Positions 1 through 3,378 of a stretch of 6,275 bases of DNA are shown piece by piece. The stretch is taken from the NCBI GenBank assembly GCA_910583945.1, contig CAJTYF010000059.1:1-6275 (forward strand), in the 5' to 3' direction. Within the stretch, counting starts at the first letter, position 1. Each line of letters opens with the position of its first letter. The DNA comes from an uncultured Bacilli bacterium. GTDB lineage: Bacteria; Bacillota_I; Bacilli_A; RF39; UBA660. A program made the translations under genes and the position numbers. Under the pieces are notes generated by a model that made no database searches, was not told the origin of the DNA, and saw only the letters and a program-made list of their open reading frames with translations.

Positions 1-68
1 TTCATCTATCTTGATTTTCTTTTCTGGCTTTTCCCGACAATTCATTACACTATCTTATGTATTCTCCA

Positions 69-96
69 AGTTAACATAATACATACCTCGATTATT
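69..96 (-). other. Left attachment site, one-armed dif-like Xer site (attL)
   Basis: Arm AGTTAACATAA (69-79) and centre TACATA (80-85) equal those of the right-hand site, but the other arm, CCTCGATTATT (86-96), has almost no match to a XerC-binding arm. Known IMEX attachment sites often keep one good arm and one degenerate arm, which leaves a single functional dif and stabilises the insertion. By this reading 86-96 comes from the element and bases before 69 from the chromosome. The strand follows the usual XerC-centre-XerD reading of dif. Confidence 0.65.
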
Positions 97-144
97 TTAA
101 AATTTATGCATCAAGCTTTTTTGTGCAAAGTGTTCCTTTTTTTA

Positions 145-174
145 TTGTTATTTTGTTAGATTATGTATTATAAT
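145..174 (+). promoter_or_regulatory. Predicted promoter of the toxin transcript
   Basis: A perfect -10 hexamer TATAAT lies at 169-174 and a -35-like TTGTTA at 145-150, with an 18-bp spacer. Transcription would start near 181, giving a leader of about 84 nt before the toxin start at 265. It is the only good sigma-A-type promoter facing the toxin in this stretch. Confidence 0.55.
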
Positions 175-207
175 GTCATTGAGATATATTTGATACGTTA
201 GGTGTTT

Positions 208-247
208 AACCTCAGTCCTTATTTTTTTAAATACAGGAGGGAGGTGG
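208..247 (+). promoter_or_regulatory. Possible ribosome-site sequestering pairing in the toxin leader
   Basis: ACCTC at 209-213 can pair with GAGGT at 241-245, inside the strong purine-rich ribosome-binding tract at 236-247. CCT at 217-219 faces AGG at 235-237. Hidden ribosome sites in the 5' leader are a known way of holding type I toxin mRNAs inactive. The stem is short, so this is a suggestion only. Confidence 0.3.
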
Positions 248-251
248 TCCT

Positions 252-392
252 ATGAGAGGATATAATGGAGTACTTAGTTGCTCTTATCGTTATTTTAGTC
301 TTAATAGACAAGATTACGAATCCACCAAAAAGCCATTAAAAAAGAACGCCTACTCATCACTGAATAGGTGTTCCACCAAACTTATGGACTGA
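252..392 (+). CDS. Overlapping out-of-frame ORF with a strong ribosome site; doubtful
   Basis: GGAGGT at 240-245, 6 nt before ATG 252, is the best Shine-Dalgarno in this stretch. It opens a 46-residue frame starting MRGYNGVLSC that overlaps the whole toxin frame and stops at TGA 390-392. The peptide is polar (MRGYN...YRYFSLNRQDYE...KKPLKK) with no membrane segment or recognised motif. It may be a translated leader that delivers ribosomes to ATG 265, the remains of an ancestral frame, or chance. I do not assign a function. Confidence 0.22.
   Translation: MRGYNGVLSCSYRYFSLNRQDYESTKKPLKKNAYSSLNRCSTKLMD
265..339 (+). CDS. Small hydrophobic peptide, putative type I toxin
   Basis: The ATG at 265 follows GAGAGGA (254-260) at 4-nt spacing and encodes 24 residues. 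Residues 3-14 (YLVALIVILVLI) form one uninterrupted hydrophobic segment, followed by a charged, proline-containing tail DKITNPPKSH. This is the size and layout of membrane-acting type I toxins in Gram-positive bacteria (Fst/TxpA/BsrG-like in architecture; I do not claim membership of one of these families). Supporting context: an antisense transcript with a consensus promoter and an intrinsic terminator converges on its 3' end, as in such systems. The stop codon TAA abuts the A-run that is the antisense terminator's U-tract. Expected role: membrane damage when the antitoxin RNA is lost, keeping the element in the cell. Alternatives: a small phage-type membrane protein or non-coding. Too short to prove by sequence alone. 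Confidence 0.55.
   Translation: MEYLVALIVILVLIDKITNPPKSH
338..373 (-). terminator. Intrinsic terminator of the antisense RNA
   Basis: On the minus strand GAACACCTA pairs with TAGGCGTTC (plus-strand arms 344-352 and 365-373, one G-U type mismatch, 12-nt loop). The stem is followed directly by six T residues (plus-strand A-run 338-343). This is a good rho-independent terminator for leftward transcription. Confidence 0.7.
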
Positions 393-439
393 GAACACCT
401 GACTTTCGGAATCAAGTATGTCTCTTTTTGTTTGTCCTG
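338..439 (-). ncRNA. Putative antisense antitoxin RNA of the type I pair
   Basis: A leftward transcript is bracketed by a consensus promoter (-10 at 451-446) and an intrinsic terminator (arms 373-365/352-344 with U-tract 343-338). The start would be near 439, so the RNA is about 100 nt. It is fully complementary to the 3' untranslated part of the toxin message and reaches the end of its coding region. In known convergent type I systems such an RNA pairs with the toxin 3' end and blocks translation or triggers decay. The ends are inferred, and no open frame of note lies in it on the minus strand. Confidence 0.55.
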
Positions 440-445
440 TAATAT

Positions 446-474
446 ATTATACACATTTTTTAAAAATATGCAAA
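446..474 (-). promoter_or_regulatory. Predicted antisense RNA promoter
   Basis: On the minus strand the -10 hexamer is a perfect TATAAT (451-446) and the -35-like hexamer is TTTGCA (474-469), with a 17-bp spacer. It points left toward the toxin and has no gene of its own downstream except the terminator at 338-373. Confidence 0.55.
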
Positions 475-500
475 TTTCTTGTGTATTTTTTTATTTTTTC

Positions 501-543
501 TTGTATTGTGTCTGACATAATGTTATGATAAATAAGTCAGACA
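501..543 (+). promoter_or_regulatory. Promoter and palindromic operator of the RHH gene
   Basis: TGTCTGAC (509-516) and GTCAGACA (536-543) form a perfect 8-bp inverted repeat that surrounds a -10-like TATGAT (524-529). A weak -35-like TTGTAT (501-506) lies 17 bp upstream. The palindrome ends 15 bp before the start codon of a ribbon-helix-helix protein, the usual arrangement for autorepression, as with CopG on pMV158. The motif CAGACAGAG (538-546) recurs at 739-747 before the next genes. Confidence 0.5.
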
Positions 544-558
544 GAGTAGGAAGGTGAT

Positions 559-711
559 ATGATAAAAGGAAGCAAAAAGAAAAATGGTAAAGAAGTAAGA
601 TATACCATTAGATTTTCAAAAGAAGAATCTGACATTCTTCAAAAGAAAGCAAAATTGCAAAATATGTCAGTATCTGAGTATATTAGATACTTAGTAAAAA
701 AAGAAAAATAA
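559..711 (+). CDS. Ribbon-helix-helix (Arc/CopG/MobC-like) DNA-binding protein
   Basis: A 50-residue protein, too short to appear in most automatic ORF lists. ATG 559 follows the strong ribosome site AGGAAGGTGAT (548-558). Residues 13-19 (VRYTIRF) fit the antiparallel DNA-contacting strand. Residues 21-33 and 37-48 (SVSEYIRYLVKK) fit the two helices of the RHH fold, and the N-terminus is lysine-rich (KGSKKKNGK). RHH proteins dimerise and bind short inverted repeats. The perfect palindrome just upstream suggests that it represses itself, and by analogy with CopG it may hold down element copy number or gene expression. Proteins with the same SxxEYIR helix also serve as relaxosome accessory factors (MobC), but no relaxase is present here, so a repressor role is favoured. 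The fold assignment is firm; the target is inferred. Confidence 0.8.
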   Translation: MIKGSKKKNGKEVRYTIRFSKEESDILQKKAKLQNMSVSEYIRYLVKKEK

Positions 712-713
712 AA

Positions 714-761
714 AGATAGAATTTGTGCTTAGTTTTGACAGACAGAGACACAAATCTATCT
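714..761 (+). repeat. Long imperfect hairpin after the RHH gene
   Basis: The arm at 714-727 (AGATAG, one extra A, ATTTGTG) is the complement of 749-761 (CACAAATCTATCT): 13 base pairs with one bulge around a 21-nt loop. The loop holds TTGACA (735-740), a perfect -35 sequence, and the repeated CAGACAGAG (739-747). No U-tract follows, so it is not a standard terminator. It starts 3 nt after the RHH stop codon and could act as an attenuator, a protein site, or structure on the single-stranded replication form. No convincing -10 follows the TTGACA. Confidence 0.4.
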
Positions 762-861
762 AGAGTTGAACCCATAAAAGAGTTCTCTTTGATTATAGCA
801 AAAATTAATTAAAATGGAAACCTCTTTTGTGGTTATAAACTCAATTAGAAAGAGGAAATTT

Positions 862-1125
862 ATGGAAAATACAAATTTAGATCTAAAAAAAAATATTAGA
901 AAAATAAAAGTGAGTCGAGAATATGATAGGGCTTTAGACTTTCTTTACTTATTTGAAAATAATTGCCCTAAAAATAAAGAGATTACACCTCATTTACTTG
1001 CAATAGAGGAAATACTTAACAATAATTTTTATTTAGGGAATATTACTGATATAGGGGAGGTCAAAGGTTACGAACTGTATTTAGTTGGTTATGAGAATGA
1101 AGAGGTAGTAAACAATGAAAGATAA
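862..1125 (+). CDS. Small protein of unknown function, first of an overlapping pair
   Basis: 87 residues from ATG 862, chosen because AGAGG (851-855) stands 6 nt before it. The frame is open to an earlier ATG at 814, but that ATG has no ribosome site. The protein is soluble and charged, Asn/Glu/Lys-rich, with no signal peptide or membrane span. Residues 14-31 (KIKVSREYDRALDFLYLF) align with residues 7-24 of the next gene product, so the two may be diverged duplicates. The gene ends inside the start of that next gene (11-bp overlap), implying translational coupling. I do not recognise the family. Position between a repressor and the replication region suggests a plasmid or phage accessory role. 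Confidence 0.7.
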   Translation: MENTNLDLKKNIRKIKVSREYDRALDFLYLFENNCPKNKEITPHLLAIEEILNNNFYLGNITDIGEVKGYELYLVGYENEEVVNNER

Positions 1126-1354
1126 TGTTGATAAAATAAGTTTTTCTTACGAAGTAGATAGAAATTTACTTTTACTTTTTGAATTTATATCAATGCTTAA
1201 TGCATATATATCATTTCCGGAAAAGTATTCTAATTTATTAAGTAAAATAGAATTTGAATTAGATAACGAAATATTCAAAAGACCTACAGTTGAAAATTCA
1301 ATTGCTTTGATAACTGAAAAAATAACTTTAACTGATGTTTATGAAAAAGAATAA
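1115..1354 (+). CDS. Small protein of unknown function, second of the pair
   Basis: 79 residues from ATG 1115, 11 bp inside the end of the preceding gene, with the purine-rich site GAGGTAG (1102-1108) upstream. Residues 7-24 (KISFSYEVDRNLLLLFEF) match the preceding product at KI, S, E, DR, L, L and F positions, suggesting a shared short domain of a strand followed by a leucine-rich helix. The acidic C-terminal half (EFELDNEIF...ITEKITLTDVYEKE) has no motif that I know. Predicted cytoplasmic. A GC-rich hairpin just after the stop probably ends the transcript. Co-transcription and pairing of the two products are plausible but inferred. Confidence 0.7.
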   Translation: MKDNVDKISFSYEVDRNLLLLFEFISMLNAYISFPEKYSNLLSKIEFELDNEIFKRPTVENSIALITEKITLTDVYEKE

Positions 1355-1358
1355 TGAA

Positions 1359-1409
1359 TGTGTGGTGTGGTTCCGCGACATTCCTCGCGGAACACATACA
1401 CACATTTTT
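1359..1409 (+). terminator. GC-rich hairpin, likely intrinsic terminator after the small gene pair
   Basis: GTTCCGCG (1370-1377) pairs perfectly with CGCGGAAC (1386-1393) around an 8-nt loop. TGTGTGG...GTGT outside it pairs with ACATACACA (1394-1402) with two bulged G residues, giving a stem of about 17 pairs, followed by TTTTT (1405-1409). It begins just after the stop codon at 1354. T-rich sequence also follows on the opposite strand, so it may work both ways. In a rolling-circle element it could also be replication-related structure, but it lacks the nick motif found at 2180. Confidence 0.6.
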
Positions 1410-1825
1410 AGCTTAACATTTTATTTATTGATTTATTTACTTGATAGTAAGCTCATAGTTGCTACTAATTTAAAATACGTCAATTATATTAATAATTTGC
1501 TAATATCCCTTTAAAGACTGTTTAAACGTGATTTAAGAAGCGTTATCCTTTTTTAATATTGATTAACCAATATTTCACTAACATTCTTATTTTTAGTATT
1601 TAAACAAGTTTTAAGCAATACTATAAGCCTTTGATAACATCAAATGAACAAATTTAGATAATGAATATGTAGCACCAATAGTAGAGAAGACTATTTCAAA
1701 ATGCAATCGTTGTATTGCTGAAAGTTATGACACTTTTGAACAAATCTCAACCTCTAGTGAAGAAAGAACATGAAGTGTCAATAAAGAAAACGGAATATCG
1801 GACTGAAACGTAGTGTAGGGAGAAT
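1410..1825. other. Gene-free 420-bp stretch, possible single-strand origin or control region
   Basis: I find no credible gene here on either strand. The visible structure is a near-perfect 20-bp dyad at 1555-1574 (AATATTG, 6-nt centre, CAATATT) and an 8-bp inverted repeat TGACACTT (1728-1735) / AAGTGTCA (1773-1780). Rolling-circle replicons need a structured, gene-free single-strand origin, and this is the only stretch large enough in the element. The TAGCGT-type CS-6 motif of ssoA origins is absent, so the assignment is only by exclusion. Confidence 0.3.
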
Positions 1826-1879
1826 ATGCCGGATTTCGTAATTTACACGTCTAAAACCAAAGAAAATGGTGTAATCTAA
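1826..1879 (+). CDS. Possible 17-residue leader peptide
   Basis: ATG 1826 follows GGGAGA (1818-1823) closely and encodes 17 residues beginning MPDFVIYTSK. The stop codon TAA (1877-1879) overlaps the first bases of a perfect 10-bp hairpin. A short translated frame ending at a hairpin, ahead of a structured leader and a second gene, is the layout of translational attenuators. The peptide has no marked residue bias, and chance is quite possible. Confidence 0.22.
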   Translation: MPDFVIYTSKTKENGVI

Positions 1880-1963
1880 ACGAAAAACAATGCAATTTTT
1901 TTTCGTTTGGTATGCCCACTCGACGAGAGATAAAAAGTTTTTGATACTTTTTTCAAAAAGTAT
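1878..1963 (+). promoter_or_regulatory. Structured leader of the 54-residue gene: two hairpins
   Basis: Hairpin 1: AAACGAAAAA (1878-1887) and TTTTTCGTTT (1899-1908), a perfect 10-bp stem. Hairpin 2: ATACTTTTT (1944-1952) and AAAAAGTAT (1955-1963), a perfect 9-bp stem with only two bases between, ending 2 nt before the ribosome site at 1966-1973. Two perfect stems in 86 bases directly ahead of a start site suggest control of that gene or stable structure in single-stranded DNA. The AT-rich composition makes the second stem less surprising. Confidence 0.35.
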
Positions 1964-1979
1964 AGAAAGGAGAAATTTT

Positions 1980-2144
1980 ATGAAAAAAGGTTTTTATGTT
2001 TATATTTTAGAAAATTGGTGTGGCCATTCTTGTAGAATTATTCGAGCATTTCGTCATTTAGATTCTGCGCGTTCTTATTTATTAGAACATGAAGACAAAT
2101 TTTATCGTCTATGTATTAGAAAAATCTGGGTTAGTATATTTTAA
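1980..2144 (+). CDS. Small protein of unknown function, 54 residues
   Basis: Start ATG 1980 is set by AAAGGAGA (1966-1973) at 6-nt spacing. The frame is open upstream to an ATG at 1890, but that would code through both leader hairpins and has no ribosome site. The protein opens with a strand-like KKGFYVYIL, has a Cys-rich turn WCGHSC (residues 13-18), then a helix-like FRHLDSARSYLLEHED (24-39) and a last strand FYRLCIRKIWVSIF. This strand-helix-strand order is seen in many very small phage and plasmid proteins, but I recognise no family. Cys14, His16, Cys18 and Cys45 could bind metal, which is speculation. It precedes the predicted replication origin by 24 bp. Confidence 0.6.
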   Translation: MKKGFYVYILENWCGHSCRIIRAFRHLDSARSYLLEHEDKFYRLCIRKIWVSIF

Positions 2145-2167
2145 AAGAAATAGGGTAGAGAAGGTAG

Positions 2168-2202
2168 CAAATAAACTTCTACTACGACTATAAGGTTATT
2201 TG
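2168..2202 (+). other. Predicted double-strand origin (dso) with a pMV158-type nick site
   Basis: CAAATAAACTT (2168-2178) pairs with AAGGTTATTTG (2192-2202) at 10 of 11 positions. The 13-nt loop between them contains TACTACGAC (2180-2188). This nonamer is the nick-site consensus of the pMV158/pE194 rolling-circle family, cut TACTACG/AC, and there too it is exposed in a hairpin loop. By analogy the cut lies between 2186 and 2187. It stands 81 bp before the rep start, a normal place for a dso. The match plus hairpin plus adjacent HUH gene make a chance hit unlikely. Confidence 0.75.
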
Positions 2203-2219
2203 TGTTTTTTGTGCAAAAA

Positions 2220-2248
2220 GTGAACCTCTTACTAGACTAAAGGTTCAC
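2220..2248 (+). repeat. Perfect inverted repeat between origin and rep
   Basis: GTGAACCT (2220-2227) and AGGTTCAC (2241-2248) are exact complements around 13 bases. The repeat lies between the nick hairpin and the rep start at 2284. It may be the initiator's binding element, an operator for rep, or a weak attenuator; no U-tract follows. The 13-mer TTTTTTGTGCAAA just before it (2205-2217) also occurs at 117-129 near the left end. Confidence 0.45.
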
Positions 2249-2283
2249 ATAACGGAATTTTTAAAATAAGAAACTGAGGTTTT

Positions 2284-3099
2284 ATGGATGTTTCTAGGTA
2301 TAAGAGTGACACAAGTCATTTAACAATTTTTAGTTATAATACAAAGGTTAAGACTTACGCAAACGGTGATAAAAACATTGAATTTCATTCTTATGTTAAC
2401 AATAAAGGTTTTCCTAAAGAAAAAGTTAAAGGTGGAAAACAAAAAGATAAGGAAGAAATAGAGAAGAGTAGGGAATATCAAAGATTTAAAAACCTCTATC
2501 GCACAAAACAAGCTATTATCGAATTAGCTTATCATAATGGAATAATTGAAGCATGGGAATATTTTGTTACTTTAACATTTGATGATAAAAAAGTAAACGC
2601 AAATAATTATGATCAAGTTTCGGAAAACTTAGCTAAATGGTTAAATAATATGAAACATCAAAACCCAAACATGAGATATATCTTAGCTCCTGAACCTCAT
2701 CCAAAAAGTGGACGAATACATTTTCACGGAATATTTGCAAACGTTCCAAATTGGAAGTTAACAGAAGCTAGAAACCCTCATACGGGAAGATTAATAAAAC
2801 GAAACGGCTTACAAATCTATAACTTAGCGAACTATAAGTACGGGTATACAACAGTTTCAAAAGTTACGAATCTGGAAGCCGTGAGTGTTTATATCTCAAA
2901 ATATATTACGAAAGAATTGATTAATTTATGCTATAAAAAACGTTATTGGTGTTCTAAAGTACTTGAACGACCCACAATGGAATATGCTGATTTTGATGAA
3001 GAAACTTTAATGTTTAATATCGATAAAGATAAGATAAAAGAAAAGTTTGAGAAGACTACAATGAATAGTAAATCTATATATTTGAAAACTACAAGTTAA
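2284..3099 (+). CDS. HUH-type rolling-circle replication initiator (Rep)
   Basis: 271 residues from ATG 2284; the next in-frame Met is far inside, and GAGG (2276-2279) precedes this one. The three HUH endonuclease motifs are in order: motif 1 YFVTLTF (93-99), motif 2 HFHG (146-149, the two metal-binding His), and motif 3 YISKY (203-207) with two candidate catalytic tyrosines, Tyr203 and Tyr207, plus Lys206. It should nick the plus strand at its origin, stay covalently bound to the 5' end and start rolling-circle replication. The compact layout resembles the ORF2/G2P-like Rep proteins of inoviruses, plectroviruses and related plasmids more than the pMV158 RepB family, although the adjacent nick site is pMV158-like. 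There is no helicase domain, so a host helicase would be used. Its last codon and stop (AGT TAA, 3094-3099) lie inside the dif-like site. The class is certain; the subfamily is less so. Confidence 0.9.
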   Translation: MDVSRYKSDTSHLTIFSYNTKVKTYANGDKNIEFHSYVNNKGFPKEKVKGGKQKDKEEIEKSREYQRFKNLYRTKQAIIELAYHNGIIEAWEYFVTLTFDDKKVNANNYDQVSENLAKWLNNMKHQNPNMRYILAPEPHPKSGRIHFHGIFANVPNWKLTEARNPHTGRLIKRNGLQIYNLANYKYGYTTVSKVTNLEAVSVYISKYITKELINLCYKKRYWCSKVLERPTMEYADFDEETLMFNIDKDKIKEKFEKTTMNSKSIYLKTTS

Positions 3100-3121
3100 C
3101 ATAATACATATTATCTGAAAT
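3094..3121 (-). other. dif: Complete dif-like XerC/XerD site (attR and probable chromosomal dif)
   Basis: Read on the minus strand: XerC arm ATTTCAGATAA, 6-bp centre TATGTA, XerD arm TTATGTTAACT. By eye this agrees with the Bacillus dif sequence that I remember at 23 of 28 positions, and its XerD arm differs from the E. coli arm TTATGTTAAAT at one base. The inner ATAA/TTAT symmetry around the centre is intact. After element insertion this is the site able to bind both recombinases and resolve chromosome dimers. Its XerD arm and centre repeat exactly at 69-85. Confidence 0.7.
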
Positions 3122-3331
3122 TTATAACTTATAAAAAAAATAACTAATAACTATTAAATAATTATAGATTTTTAAATTTATTTATCATAAATTTATCTAA
3201 TTTTCTTCATAAAATCATACCTCATATATTGCATAAAACAAATTAATTATTACTCTAAAATTATCTTTCATTTTAAATTCTGATAAGTAATACACAAAAA
3301 ATTAACTCTCTTTTTTTTATGCATCCCCAAT
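3122..3331. other. Very AT-rich intergenic stretch between dif and the radical SAM gene
   Basis: I see no gene, no RNA gene and no convincing promoter in these 210 bases, which are dominated by A and T runs. With the hairpin at 3332-3367 they make up the 279-bp gap between rep and the convergent radical SAM gene. Confidence 0.6.
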
Positions 3332-3367
3332 TCTCCCCCTCTTTCTTAAAAAGCTAAAGAGGGGAGA
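3332..3367 (-). terminator. GC-rich hairpin after the regulator-radical SAM operon
   Basis: TCTCCCC-C-TCTTT (3332-3344) pairs with AAAGAGGGGAGA (3356-3367), 12 base pairs with one bulged C and an 11-nt loop. It begins 11 nt beyond the radical SAM stop codon. It lacks a clean U-tract on the minus strand; on the plus strand six T residues (3375-3380) follow at a distance. It is most likely a transcript end or 3' stabiliser for the leftward operon, possibly acting in both directions. Confidence 0.5.
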
Positions 3368-3378
3368 TTAACACTTTT

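Larger units (their letters stand above)
69..3093. mobile_element. Xer/dif-integrated rolling-circle element (IMEX-like)
   Basis: Seen: the 19-bp sequence CAAGTTAACATAATACATA occurs exactly at 67-85 and 3092-3110 in the same orientation. The DNA between holds a HUH replication initiator, a pMV158-like nick hairpin, an RHH repressor and a putative type I toxin-antitoxin pair, while the DNA to the right is ordinary chromosomal genes. The repeat matches the XerD-arm half and centre of a bacterial dif site. Known: CTX-phi, VGJ-phi, TLC-phi and the gonococcal genetic island integrate at dif through host XerC/XerD and are flanked by dif-like sites. Inferred: excision at the repeats would give a circle of 3,025 bp. 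No tyrosine or serine recombinase is encoded inside, as expected for a Xer hitchhiker. No relaxase, coat or Zot gene is visible. It could instead be called an integrated cryptic plasmid; the boundaries rest on the repeat. Confidence 0.75.

Noticed and set aside
1..45. Open frame on the minus strand from ATG 45 (MNCREKPEKK...) running out of the window
   Set aside because: Only 15 codons are visible and there is no clear ribosome site, so a real partial gene cannot be told from chance. If real, it would be the first gene on the other side of dif.
1..156. Plus-strand open frame of about 51 codons across the left attachment site
   Set aside because: It has no start at its beginning, and its hydrophobic residues simply reflect T-rich DNA.
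151..178. A second dif-like stretch around TATGTATTAT (162-171) in the toxin promoter
   Set aside because: The centre matches but both arms are poor, and the sequence is explained by the promoter's TATAAT.
559..711. RHH protein as a MobC-type relaxosome subunit
   Set aside because: No relaxase or oriT-like site accompanies it, and a palindromic operator on its own promoter favours a repressor.
814..861. Longer start (ATG 814) for the first gene of the small pair
   Set aside because: There is no ribosome site before 814, while ATG 862 has a well-spaced AGAGG.
1890..1979. Longer start (ATG 1890) for the 54-residue gene
   Set aside because: It would read through two perfect hairpins and a ribosome site ideally placed for ATG 1980.
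2320..2511. 63-residue hydrophobic ORF on the minus strand
   Set aside because: It is entirely inside rep, antisense to its lysine- and asparagine-rich codons, with no ribosome site; a shadow frame.
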